NCBI GenBank assembly: GCA_028289345.1 | Contig: JANQQL010000025.1 | Span: 496,001-560,000 of the forward strand | DNA: 64,000 nucleotides | Source of the DNA: Planctomycetota bacterium | GTDB taxonomy: Bacteria; Planctomycetota; B15-G4; SIAN01 | Reading direction: 5' to 3' | Part shown: piece by piece, positions 15,991 to 24,700 of the stretch | Layout: each line of letters starts with the position of its first letter | Numbering within the stretch: the first letter of the stretch is position 1 | The notes under the pieces: generated by a model | Told to the model about the DNA's origin: nothing | Databases searched by the model: none | Seen by the model: only the letters and a program-made list of their open reading frames with translations | Translations under genes and position numbers: made by a program

Positions 15991-17748
15991 TTGACATCCG
16001 CATCTTCGAGGAACCCGAAGCCGGAACCAGGCTCTGGCACGCCGCCCCCGATCGGCACGCTCTACGTGCGTGCCGCCGGGCATCGCGACGGCGGGGTCGA
16101 GATGCACCTTGGGGACGTGGTGACGGTCGGCCGGGATCCGCACAACAAAGTGCAAGTCAGTCACCAGTCGGTGGCCGAGTTCCACTGTCGCATTGCGTGG
16201 CAAAAAGGCGGCATGTTCGCCGAGCCGATGGATGGTCAGTCCGTCCGAGTCGGAAACAAGTTGGTTCGTACTCGCGTCACAGTGGGGCCGGGATCAGAAA
16301 TTACCGTGGGCTCCATTCGGTTGTCGTTGTCGTCGTCTCCCCCCGCTCATGCCACGACTGCCCCGAGCTTCCAGGACCAGTTGCGAAAGGAGTTCCGGCT
16401 GGTGTTGCGCCGGACGCCTTGGTTTCTTCTGTCCGTCGGTGCGCACCTGGTTCTGTTGCTCATCCTGCGCAACATCGTGTTCACCGAGAAAACCGAAGAA
16501 CGCATCGTCGCGGTGCGCTCAGGAAGCATGCTGCCCGTCGAACCGTTGACCGAGTCCGATGACTCCCCGGAGTTCACCCCGGAAGATCCGGAGGACTCCA
16601 CGGTGGAGCCGGATCTCGAGTCGACCTCGGAAGACTCGTTTGCCGAGTTTCCGACTTTGGACCCCGTGGACTTCGATGCCTCGTCGTCCGAATGGCAGGT
16701 CGGAGTGGGCGGCGGAGGACACGGTGGCGGCGGCTTGGACGGGGGACGTCGACTGCTGTTGGGCGACGGCATGGGCGAAGAGGGGTTGGTGAGCAACCTG
16801 CGGTCGATTCGCGGCGCCGGTCTCGACGTGATGTTCGTCATCGACACGACCACCAGCATGGTGTCGTTTTTGAATCTGGCCAAAGACGTTGTCGACAAGC
16901 TCGTGACCAGGTTGGCGGCGGTGGTGCCGGATCTCAGGATCGGCATCGTGGCGTTTCGAGACTACACGGACGAGTACGTGACCGTGCAACTCGACTTGTC
17001 CGATGATCGGTACGAGATCTTGAACTTCTTGATGGACCTTGATGCGATGGGTGGCGGTGACGTCGAAGAGGCCATCCTGGAAGCGTTTCAGGCCGCCCGC
17101 CATCAAGCGAGTTGGCGGGACGGGACCCGTCGGGTCGTCATGTTGATCGGGGATGCGCCCCCGCATACCGAAAGTTGGAACCAGCTGCGGAATGAGGTGA
17201 AGGCGTTTCGCAAAGAACGCGGCAAAGGCAACAGTCTGGTCTCGGCTGTGTTTACCGGGACCAGCTACGGCATGCGCAACGAAACGATCCAAGCGTTTGG
17301 TCAGATTGCCCAACTCGGAGGAGGGACTTACGTCGAGCTTTCCGAGATGGATGCGGCGGATCAGCTGCTCGCCACGGCGGTGGGGCGCGACGATCCCGGG
17401 GAGCTGGCGAAGCTGTTGGAGAACGTTCAGCTCGGGCTTCGTTCACAGATCGTGAAGCGACGTTTCGCCGATGGCAATGTCACTTGGTTGATGCAAAAAC
17501 TGCAGCGCGCACCGGTTCACCCGGACGTGGTGAACGCCCTCCGCATCCTGGCGGACCGGCGGGTGCTGATGGAGATCCGCAACATCCTCGTGGACGAAAA
17601 GAAGTCGCTCCCGGTGCGCCGAGCTTGCCAATACATCCTGCGAAAAGAGCTCGGGGATTCGTTCGGATTTGACCCCGTGCTTCCGGTGTCTGTCCAACGC
17701 GACTCGGTGGAGGCCATTACCGCCGCAATCCGCACGGTGGACCGGTGA
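15991..17748 (+). CDS. FHA domain - membrane helix - von Willebrand A domain protein
   Basis: This 585-residue protein reads in order as follows. An N-terminal FHA domain (residues 22-115; VTVGRDPHNKVQVSHQSVAE, a phosphothreonine-binding fold) is followed by a basic patch and one membrane helix (about 144-164, WFLLSVGAHLVLLLIL). An acidic Pro/Glu/Ser linker and a Gly-rich stretch lead to a vWA domain (about 278-470) with a MIDAS-like VIDTTTSM, and then an alpha-helical C-terminus. The FHA part should be cytoplasmic and the vWA part extracytoplasmic, so the protein could couple phospho-signalling to an outside partner. The TTG start has only a weak ribosome site and is uncertain. It follows dapA by 43 bases. 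Confidence 0.75.
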   Translation: MTSASSRNPKPEPGSGTPPPIGTLYVRAAGHRDGGVEMHLGDVVTVGRDPHNKVQVSHQSVAEFHCRIAWQKGGMFAEPMDGQSVRVGNKLVRTRVTVGPGSEITVGSIRLSLSSSPPAHATTAPSFQDQLRKEFRLVLRRTPWFLLSVGAHLVLLLILRNIVFTEKTEERIVAVRSGSMLPVEPLTESDDSPEFTPEDPEDSTVEPDLESTSEDSFAEFPTLDPVDFDASSSEWQVGVGGGGHGGGGLDGGRRLLLGDGMGEEGLVSNLRSIRGAGLDVMFVIDTTTSMVSFLNLAKDVVDKLVTRLAAVVPDLRIGIVAFRDYTDEYVTVQLDLSDDRYEILNFLMDLDAMGGGDVEEAILEAFQAARHQASWRDGTRRVVMLIGDAPPHTESWNQLRNEVKAFRKERGKGNSLVSAVFTGTSYGMRNETIQAFGQIAQLGGGTYVELSEMDAADQLLATAVGRDDPGELAKLLENVQLGLRSQIVKRRFADGNVTWLMQKLQRAPVHPDVVNALRILADRRVLMEIRNILVDEKKSLPVRRACQYILRKELGDSFGFDPVLPVSVQRDSVEAITAAIRTVDR

Positions 17749-17804
17749 GCAGAGTCTTTTCGCGGGATTGACGGCTTCTTGATAGTCGATAGTTCGGAAT
17801 CCGA

Positions 17805-17868
17805 GCTGGGTATTGTCGAAAAACCCAGCCCCCGGTTGCTTTCCTGCTATCAGAAACGGGTTTAGTAT
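17805..17868 (+). promoter_or_regulatory. Intergenic hairpin and possible promoter before the calcium-repeat protein
   Basis: A 7-bp stem (GCTGGGT/ACCCAGC, 17805-17811 with 17823-17829, 11-base loop) follows the FHA-vWA gene. Downstream, TTTCCT at 17840-17845 and TAGTAT at 17863-17868 are spaced by 17 bases and could be a sigma70-type promoter. There is no T-run after the hairpin. Both calls are tentative. The remaining leader to 17998 is about 130 bases and holds another short hairpin, GTCGG/CCGAC, just before the ribosome site. Confidence 0.3.
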
Positions 17869-17997
17869 GGGCATCGAGTTGGGAAGGTGGCAGTTTTGCA
17901 ACCTCCATGGATCGGCTCGAGCCCTCGGCAAATCGGTCCCCTCTGAACGACGGGGTCTTGCTTGCCGTCGGTGATCTGCCGACAGCGAGGAGCAACC

Positions 17998-19023
17998 ATG
18001 GGTTGGACCAACGGACGCGGTGCCCGTCAGTTCTTCTGGTTCGGGATCGTTGCGGTGGTTGCCGGGGCAGGTCCCCGACACGCCTCGGACGATGATCGGG
18101 CGTTGAGTCGTGGGGACGAAGACGACGCGATTGCGCCGACCCCCATCCAGGCGGCCACCGCTTGGGCCCATGACTTCGACTTCGATGGCCTTCCCGACGA
18201 AATCGAATACATCTTCGGCACCAATCCGCTGTACACCGACAGCGACGGTGATGGTTCCACTGACATCGCCGAATGGATGATGTGGTCAGAACCGACCGAC
18301 ATTGAATCTGCGCCTCAACAGGCTCGTAGCCCAGGAATCCGCTCTCACGCCTATCAGGTGAATGACAGCATTCGCGTGTTCGTGGCGGTCTTTCCGGTCA
18401 ACTTCTTCGAGGGCTTTCACTTCTATTTCGGGAGCCCCGAGTTCAACCGGGGGATGTACGGCGACGCTCACACGTTGTGGATCCAAGACTTCACGTCTGC
18501 GCTTCCCAACATGATCACCAGCAGTACCTTCGTGCGTGATCGCGGGATGAGTTTGTTTGGCGTGACCTTCGACATCCCCATCAGCGTCGTAGACAAGCTG
18601 GCGCCGTTGAGCCTGGCGTTTCGTGGAACCATTGATGGGACCGTGTTCTACGAGCAGATCTCTCTGCTGAGTGACGGCGGCTCGCGAATGATGCTTTCGC
18701 CGGACACTCTCGCCGATCGGGAAAACCCAGAGTCCGGGATGGCGAGTTTCTCAGCTCTTCCCCTGGACACCGTTCGAGACGAGATCCCCGGCGGGGATGG
18801 CAGCGGCTCGCTGCTCAGCGAATCGACGGAAGACGATCCCCAGTATTGCCAGACCTCCCTGACGGCGGGGGCGTCCAGCCTGTCTGGCGGGGCCAGCTTC
18901 ACGGTTTCGACCGCCCAGTGCGTTCCCGACGGTTTGCTGTACTGCACGGGCGCGGACTGCTCTGCCATGGCGGGACAGAGCATGGTTTTCATCGACTACG
19001 GCTGGCTGCAGTCGGATCTCTGA
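17998..19023 (+). CDS. Exported protein with calcium-binding (thrombospondin type 3-like) repeat
   Basis: This is a 341-residue protein with a signal peptide (residues 1-28). At about 60-95 it has Asp-rich units, HDFDFDGLPDEIEYIFGTNP and then DSDGDGSTDIAEW, which match type 3 thrombospondin or EF-hand-like calcium loops common in exported proteins of marine bacteria. The rest is beta-rich without a recognised family, and four Cys near the C-terminus may form disulfides. The ATG at 17998 follows AGGAG at 17985-17989. A secreted or surface role is inferred. It precedes the ECF sigma gene but is separated from it by two hairpins, so co-transcription is doubtful. Confidence 0.65.
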   Translation: MGWTNGRGARQFFWFGIVAVVAGAGPRHASDDDRALSRGDEDDAIAPTPIQAATAWAHDFDFDGLPDEIEYIFGTNPLYTDSDGDGSTDIAEWMMWSEPTDIESAPQQARSPGIRSHAYQVNDSIRVFVAVFPVNFFEGFHFYFGSPEFNRGMYGDAHTLWIQDFTSALPNMITSSTFVRDRGMSLFGVTFDIPISVVDKLAPLSLAFRGTIDGTVFYEQISLLSDGGSRMMLSPDTLADRENPESGMASFSALPLDTVRDEIPGGDGSGSLLSESTEDDPQYCQTSLTAGASSLSGGASFTVSTAQCVPDGLLYCTGADCSAMAGQSMVFIDYGWLQSDL

Positions 19024-19049
19024 CACAAAAGTTTGAAATCCGCACGTCT

Positions 19050-19087
19050 AAGTCGAGTCCATAGTTCGACTTGCGCACCTCGTGCGC
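19050..19087 (+). terminator. Tandem hairpins after the calcium-repeat gene
   Basis: Two perfect inverted repeats stand side by side: AAGTCGA/TCGACTT (19050-19056 with 19066-19072) and GCGCAC/GTGCGC (19073-19078 with 19082-19087). They begin 27 bases after the stop codon. No T-run follows, so they may be a 3' end processed or stabilised by structure rather than a classical intrinsic terminator. Confidence 0.35.
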
Positions 19088-19100
19088 CCGGTCCGCCCCT

Positions 19101-19129
19101 TTGACAGCCCTCAGATTCCCGCCTTCTGT
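19101..19129 (+). promoter_or_regulatory. Candidate promoter for the ECF sigma operon
   Basis: TTGACA (19101-19106) is followed after exactly 17 bases by TTCTGT (19124-19129), about 70 bases before the sigma gene. The -35 is perfect for sigma70 and the -10 poor. An ECF-type autoregulated promoter elsewhere in the 178-base gap is also possible. Confidence 0.35.
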
Positions 19130-19201
19130 CTCTATGGTCCCCGGGGTTTCGAGGAACCTCCTCCCCGTTCTTCGCGTCCAATTCCCTGCCTGAATGAGAG
19201 C

Positions 19202-19873
19202 ATGCAAAAGGATCCGGACCATGCACTGATTAGGAGGTGCCAATCCGAGCATGGGATTGCGGCGGAAGCTGCCTTCGAGGAGCTGTACGACGTCTACCGG
19301 GACCGAGTGTTCAACTTGGCGGCACGGTTGCTCGCCAATCACTCGGACGCGGAAGACATCTCCCAAGAGGCCTTCGTGACCGTTTTCCGAAAGATCGGTG
19401 ATTTTCGGTTCTCCTCGCGCTTCTACACCTGGCTGTACCGGGTGGTCTACAACCTCTGCGTAGACCACAAACGGCGAGCCGTGAGCGCTGGGATTTCCGC
19501 GCCGGCCAACGAAGAGCGCGAAGTGGTTCTAGAGACGATCCGCGATCCCATGGAAGGTCCGCTGCATCAGTTGGCGGAAGGGGAATACCGACAAAAATCA
19601 GTGGAGAAGGCGCTCCAGCGATTGAGCGATCCGCTGCGTACGGTGGTGGTCCTGCGGTACATGGAAGACTTGCAGTACGGAGAGATCGCCGAAGTGCTGA
19701 GTTGTTCGGTGGGCACCGTGAAGTCGAGGTTGTCGCGGGCGCACCATTTTTTGCAGGAGGTCCTGGGCGACGGGAGTCGTGAGGACGCATCCCCAGCCAG
19801 GGGAATCGAGAACCGAACGAGCGGGGGTCACGGAGAAGAAGGACGACCCGCCGGAGGCGAATCCAAAGGGTGA
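19202..19873 (+). CDS. RNA polymerase ECF sigma factor (RpoE-like)
   Basis: This 223-residue sigma70-family factor has region 2 (EELYDVYRDRVFNLAARLL; core-binding and -10 helix in DAEDISQEAFVTVFRKIGDF and TWLYRVVYNLCVDHKRR) and region 4 (LRTVVVLRYMEDLQYGEIAE, then SVGTVKSRLSRA). It would direct RNA polymerase to stress or envelope genes. It is followed by an anti-sigma gene overlapping by 4 bases (GTGA) and by an RseB-like lipoprotein, the arrangement of the RpoE-RseA-RseB system. The ATG at 19202 was chosen because region 2 starts soon after. The C-terminal 30 residues are a hydrophilic extension. Confidence 0.88.
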   Translation: MQKDPDHALIRRCQSEHGIAAEAAFEELYDVYRDRVFNLAARLLANHSDAEDISQEAFVTVFRKIGDFRFSSRFYTWLYRVVYNLCVDHKRRAVSAGISAPANEEREVVLETIRDPMEGPLHQLAEGEYRQKSVEKALQRLSDPLRTVVVLRYMEDLQYGEIAEVLSCSVGTVKSRLSRAHHFLQEVLGDGSREDASPARGIENRTSGGHGEEGRPAGGESKG

Positions 19874-20517
19874 GTGCCAGACCTGCATCTGAGTGCCGGA
19901 CGTTTGAGCCGCTCCTCCTCCCCGAGGTGGGTGAGGCTGGTCCGTCCATGCCGGTCTCCTCTCCTGATCACGCGCAGGCGATGGCGGATCACCTGGCCAA
20001 ATGCCCCGCGTGTCGTGCGAAACAGGACGCTTGGCGGGTGGCCGGTCGGGAACTGAAACAACTTCCTCGGCTTCGCGCGCCTGGCGAGGGAATGAGTTCC
20101 TTCCGCGTGGCTCGGCAGCGGTTCGAAGCGCGTCAGCAGGACGCGTTGGCACAACAAGAGCGCCGTTGGCGTCCCCCGCTGCGCCGACTGACCAGGTTGT
20201 CCGCGCCGGACTCCATGAAGGACCAAGTTTGGTCCCGGATGGGATGGTCGAACCGACGCCGATGGAAGCTTCTGCGCGGATCGGTGTTCGCGGCGGCGGC
20301 GGCCGGCATCGTTTTGTTCGTCATGCTTGGATCCCTGCCAAGTCGGTCCTCGGCAGTTCGTCCCCCGGTGGCGTTGGGCCCGGCAATCGCGGACCGCATC
20401 GTGGTCGAATTCCGTTCCGTGGACTCGCTGGACTCGATTCCGGCCGAAAGCCGCCGAGCCCTTGCGCGAGTCATGGGAACTTCGGTTCCTCGGCTTCTCG
20501 AGGGCGAGTCGCGATGA
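19870..20517 (+). CDS. Membrane anti-sigma factor with zinc-finger-like motif
   Basis: The 215-residue protein has an N-terminal HLAKCPAC, which fits the H-x3-C-x2-C zinc-binding anti-sigma (ZAS/zf-HC2) motif at about residues 41-48. A basic linker, one membrane helix at about 138-158 and a short extracytoplasmic part follow. It should hold the ECF sigma factor at the membrane and release it after regulated proteolysis. The GTG start overlaps the sigma stop codon (GTGA) and its own stop overlaps the next start (ATGA), so the three proteins are translationally coupled. No close family name is recognised beyond the motif. Confidence 0.75.
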   Translation: MSARPASECRTFEPLLLPEVGEAGPSMPVSSPDHAQAMADHLAKCPACRAKQDAWRVAGRELKQLPRLRAPGEGMSSFRVARQRFEARQQDALAQQERRWRPPLRRLTRLSAPDSMKDQVWSRMGWSNRRRWKLLRGSVFAAAAAGIVLFVMLGSLPSRSSAVRPPVALGPAIADRIVVEFRSVDSLDSIPAESRRALARVMGTSVPRLLEGESR

Positions 20518-21614
20518 GGAACAGGCGCTCGCACTTGGCTCGTCGGACCGGCCGATTCGCGGTCGCCATGATCCTTTGCTTGCTCGTTTCCTCCGTGTCC
20601 TGTGATCGCGAGTCCAACTACGACTTCCTGAAGTTCGATCTGCTGGAACACTCGTTCCGTGCCACCCGGCGCTTCACACTTCACAATCAAGAGGTCCCCG
20701 TCACGTATCTGGAAGAAGTGACTTCCGTGGGTGATGGCAAACAGTTCCAAGTGCAACTGCTCGAGTTGGACAACAAGAAGCGGTCCGCCCTGGACGCCAA
20801 GAGTAGGGACAGGTTCGACGACCTGAAGAGCCACCTTCGTTTTGGTGGCGGGCGGCGAGCTCTCTACCAGCGCGATCCTCGGGTCAGCTCGGTGGACCTA
20901 TTCCTGAAGAACTATCGGGTTTTCCGTCAGAGCGACGGACCCCCGTCCAAGTCCAAAGATATGGCCCTCGCCACCTCGGCGCCTGCCGAACGGAGCCTGA
21001 CGCTGTTGGTGGTTCCGCGTTTGCCCGACCGTCCCCATTACGAATACACCGTCAGCCTGGAGCCGGGTCGGAAGGGCTTTCCTCTCGGTTACCGCGAGTA
21101 CCGTTTGAATGAGCGAGGCCGCAGAGTCCTGGTGAGCTCGATGGAGGTGGAGACGCTCGAGTACGGCATTCAGCCGCGCCTGGCTCTCGACATCTCTCCG
21201 GTCATCTCGCGCCGCTGCTTCGAGGACTGCACGACTGCTCAAGACGAAGCGGAAATCCCTCTGCACTACCCGGCTTGGCTGCCGGATGGCTTCGAACTGA
21301 TCTTGGTCGAAGAAGTGGTGCAGCGAACCGAGGCCACCGAGACTCGCACCGTCGAGCCGGTCAAGATCTACCGCTTTGTCTTCTCCGATGGCCTGGACCG
21401 GTTGGAACTGTTCCAGCACCGACCCACCTACTGGGTGGAAGAAAACGATCCATTCACTGCCGGAGCTCGGGAGACATCGCTCACGATTCCGGTCTATCAG
21501 TTCGGGTCGATCCAGGGGGCGATCCTGATCCAGGACGACTACCAAGTCGTCGTGGAGTCCCGCATTTCGGCGCCTCGCTTCGAACAGGTCTTGAAGAACC
21601 TGCGGCAGTTCTGA
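20514..21614 (+). CDS. RseB/MucB-like exported sigma-regulator protein
   Basis: The 366-residue protein has an N-terminal hydrophobic export signal ending VSSVSC. The Cys suggests a lipoprotein, although the residue at -3 is Ser and not ideal for a lipobox. The N-terminal half resembles the LolA/RseB lipid-binding fold. The C-terminal half has YPAWLPDGFELI, and YRFVFSDGLDRLELF resembles the RseB C-terminal domain, where W-L-P-x-G-F is characteristic. RseB shields the anti-sigma factor from proteolysis and senses envelope lipids. Position directly after a sigma/anti-sigma pair, with ATGA overlap, supports the call. Confidence 0.65.
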   Translation: MRNRRSHLARRTGRFAVAMILCLLVSSVSCDRESNYDFLKFDLLEHSFRATRRFTLHNQEVPVTYLEEVTSVGDGKQFQVQLLELDNKKRSALDAKSRDRFDDLKSHLRFGGGRRALYQRDPRVSSVDLFLKNYRVFRQSDGPPSKSKDMALATSAPAERSLTLLVVPRLPDRPHYEYTVSLEPGRKGFPLGYREYRLNERGRRVLVSSMEVETLEYGIQPRLALDISPVISRRCFEDCTTAQDEAEIPLHYPAWLPDGFELILVEEVVQRTEATETRTVEPVKIYRFVFSDGLDRLELFQHRPTYWVEENDPFTAGARETSLTIPVYQFGSIQGAILIQDDYQVVVESRISAPRFEQVLKNLRQF

Positions 21615-21688
21615 GCCGATTCGGGGGTCGGCCTGCATCAATCGTGCGGCCCCGTTCGTCCTTCCTTCCAAGCGCCACTTCGCCGGCT

Positions 21689-21697
21689 GCTACAATC
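21689..21697 (+). promoter_or_regulatory. Extended -10 promoter candidate before the giant kinase gene
   Basis: The element TGC-TACAAT (21688-21696) has a TGn extension and a 5/6 match to the -10 consensus, with the initiator GTG 57 bases further on. The same nine bases GCTACAATC recur before prfB (28901-28909) and rph (42971-42979, minus strand). Confidence 0.4.
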
Positions 21698-21752
21698 CGC
21701 ACTCAGTCGTTGCCCCATCGGGGGCGAGTCGAGAAGTCGGCGCGAGAATCAG

Positions 21753-24700
21753 GTGCCCGTGAAAGAGCTGATTGGAGGCAGGTTCGAACCGCTTCGCTTC
21801 CTGGGAGAGGGCGGTGCGTCCCAAGTTCACTTGGTCCGCGACGTCTTGGACGGGGACCGTTGCCTGGCGCTGAAGGGGCTGCCTTCGTCTCTGTCCGAGG
21901 TGGCGCTCAGCGAGTTCCGTTGTCTGACCTCGTTTTCCTATCCCGGCATTCCGCGTGCCCACGAGTTGGGCTGTGATCAGCGAACGGGAGCACTGTTCTT
22001 CACTTCCGAATACTTCGAGGGAATGGACTTCGTCGCGGCAGTCCGCGAGTTTCCTCTCGAAGAGCAGCTGGAAGCGACCGCCCAGCTGCTCCGCACCCTG
22101 GAGTTCTTGCATGGTCGGGGAGTGGTCCATCGAGACCTGAAACCCGCCAATGTGCTGGTGCGGCGGTCTGCTGGCGAACTCCGAGTCATGGTCATCGACT
22201 TCGGTTTGGCCACCGAAGCCGTGGAGACCGAACTCTCCGGATCCTTGCCCTACCTGGCACCGGAGTTGTTCGACCGGGACCCGGCCACCGCGTCTTCGGA
22301 TCTGTATTCCGTCGGCATGATGCTTTACGAGTTGTGGGTGGGGCGTCATCCCTTCGAGGCCGAAACCGCCTTGGACTGGGTCCGCGCCCATCGCGAAAGC
22401 CCCGTGGAACTCCCCGACGACCTGCCCATCCCCGTGTCTCTCGGCCGGCTGGTGTTGCGTCTCCTCGCCAAGGATCCGGGGGACCGCTATCCCCGCGCCG
22501 CGGCCGTGCTGACAGATCTTTCGCGACTGTGTGTGCAACCACTGCCTCGGGAAACCGAACTCTCATTCCGCGGTCGCATTCGTTCGTTCCCATTCGCTCG
22601 CGTGGAAATCGGAGGGGACCCGAAGAGCTCCGAAGCGGCCCCGGATGAGAGTTCGAACGACAATCTTTGGTGGGTGACCGGTTCGACCCGGGAAGCTCGC
22701 CAAGAGCTTTGTCGGCGGATTCGCACCGAACTCGTCGCCACCGGGCGGTTTCCCCTGGTCGTTTCCTTGGGGGCGTCCGAGCCTCTCGAAGAACTCGGTC
22801 GCCAGGTCGCCCAGATTCAACAGGTTCACGAGGGAGTGGCCCACGATCGCTTGGATGAGATTGTGTCGGCGCTGACGACGCTCCCCGTCGTGCTCACCAT
22901 CGAAAACCTGGATCGACGCAACCCGGATCACGAAAGCTGGCTGCGGCCGTTGCTCCGCGTTCCGGTACCCACGGTGGTCTCGAGCCCTGAGGGACCCGAC
23001 CAAAATCCGCTCGGAAAAGAGTTGTGCGTCCAGCGCTCGTCCTTGCATGAAATCAAGCCTCACCGCTACACCTTGACGGAATTGGAGGGGCTGTTTCCCG
23101 ATTGGCTGGGTTTCGAGCTGACGGAGGAGCTGGCAAGCTTCCTCGATGCTCGAGGAGGGGTCGAAGAGAGCCGTTTGGTCGAAACGATGACCTACCTCCT
23201 GGACTGTGGCGCCTTGCGCGTCGTTCAAGGAGTGGCTCATCTCCATCTGCAATCGGTGGACTTGGCCAAGGCTTCCAGTGATCTCGTTTCGATTTTGCAG
23301 CAACGCCTGGATCTCTTGTCCGCTCCCGCACGACGTACCATGACGGCACTTGCGGTGCTGGACGCCGCAGTGAGCGCGGCAGACCTGGAAGTCCTCACCG
23401 GCCGCCGAGAGGGTTTTCTCGACGACCTCGGTTCCTTGGTCGAGCACGGTTTCGCCCAGCGATCGCAAGGAGAGTCGGGCGAGTTGTTTCGGGTTGCGGG
23501 TGGCGCTGCTCGTGACGCGACACTGTCCCTCGCGCCGGCAGAGTTGATTCGTGATCTGCACCGCGGAGCCGCGGCCCTGCTGGAACAATCTTCGGCGTCC
23601 GGAGAGGACCAGGTCCTGGCTCGACACCACTTCCGTGGAGAACCCGGTCCCGCTTCCGCCGAGCGCATGATTCGTGCCGCCGAAACACTCACCGAATCGA
23701 ATCGCTTTGCGGAGGCCATCGACGTTCTCGATGAGCTGCACGCCGGATGGACGGTGGAAGGCGAGGGGCTTGCCAGGACGCGGTACGTCCGCGGCCTTGC
23801 TCTATTGAAACTCGGATCCGCGGAAGCCGCCGTGCAGAGCATGGCCCAGGCGCTGGAACTTCCGTTGGAAGAGGTTCTCGCGGATCGAGTGAGACTCGAC
23901 CTCGCCCGTGCCATGGAGCGCACCGGCCAATTCGCAGAGGCGCTAGACGTGGTTCGCCAAGGCGGGTGGAGCGATCCGTCCCTGGCGGGGGAAGCTCTGG
24001 CGCAACGAGCCTTTCTGCTTTACCGGCTGGGGCGGGACGAGGAAGCCGCCCGTTGTTGCAGTGAGGCAGACGCCGTGCTTCCTCAGGTGCCCTCGCGCAA
24101 TCGCATCCGCGTGCACAACACCCTGGGGCTGATTCTGTTTCGTCAGGGGCGATTCGACGAAGCCAGGAACCACTACGAAGTGGCGGTCCAGCTGTCCACC
24201 GAGGCGGGCAATCCACTTTGGAAAGCGAGCGCGGAACACAATTTTGGACAGTTGGAAGATGAGTGTGGTCACCTCGAACACGCCTTGCAGCTCTTCCGTG
24301 GTGGACAGAGCTGGTTGCAGAAGTACGGGGACCGGCAAATGGCGGTGGTGCTCGCCACGACCATCGGGCGCACTCTCTTGGACCTGGGGCAGATCGAGGA
24401 GGCCAAGCGTGAGCTGCAGCGCGCGCGAGAAGAACTCGACATCGTCTCTTTGGGACCGCAGTTTCAGCGTGCGTTGTCGACGGCTCAGGCCCAGGTCGCG
24501 GTGGCCGAAGGGGAGCTAGACGTCGCCGCGCATCATCTGAGCGATGCGCGGCGTTTCGCGGAGAAACAGGGCGATCGCCGCGGCATCCTGGTGGCCGATT
24601 TCATTTCCATGGAAGTGCTGGTCTATCAAGGAGACGAAGAAACCGGCTCCAAGCTGCTCCAGAACATCCGCCGACAGGTCGAAGCCTATTCCACGGCAGA

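Noticed and set aside
17860-17997. Possible cyclic-di-GMP (GEMM) riboswitch in the leader of the calcium-repeat gene
   Set aside because: The conserved GCAAA and GACGCAAAG blocks and the paired stems could not be matched; only a short hairpin remains.
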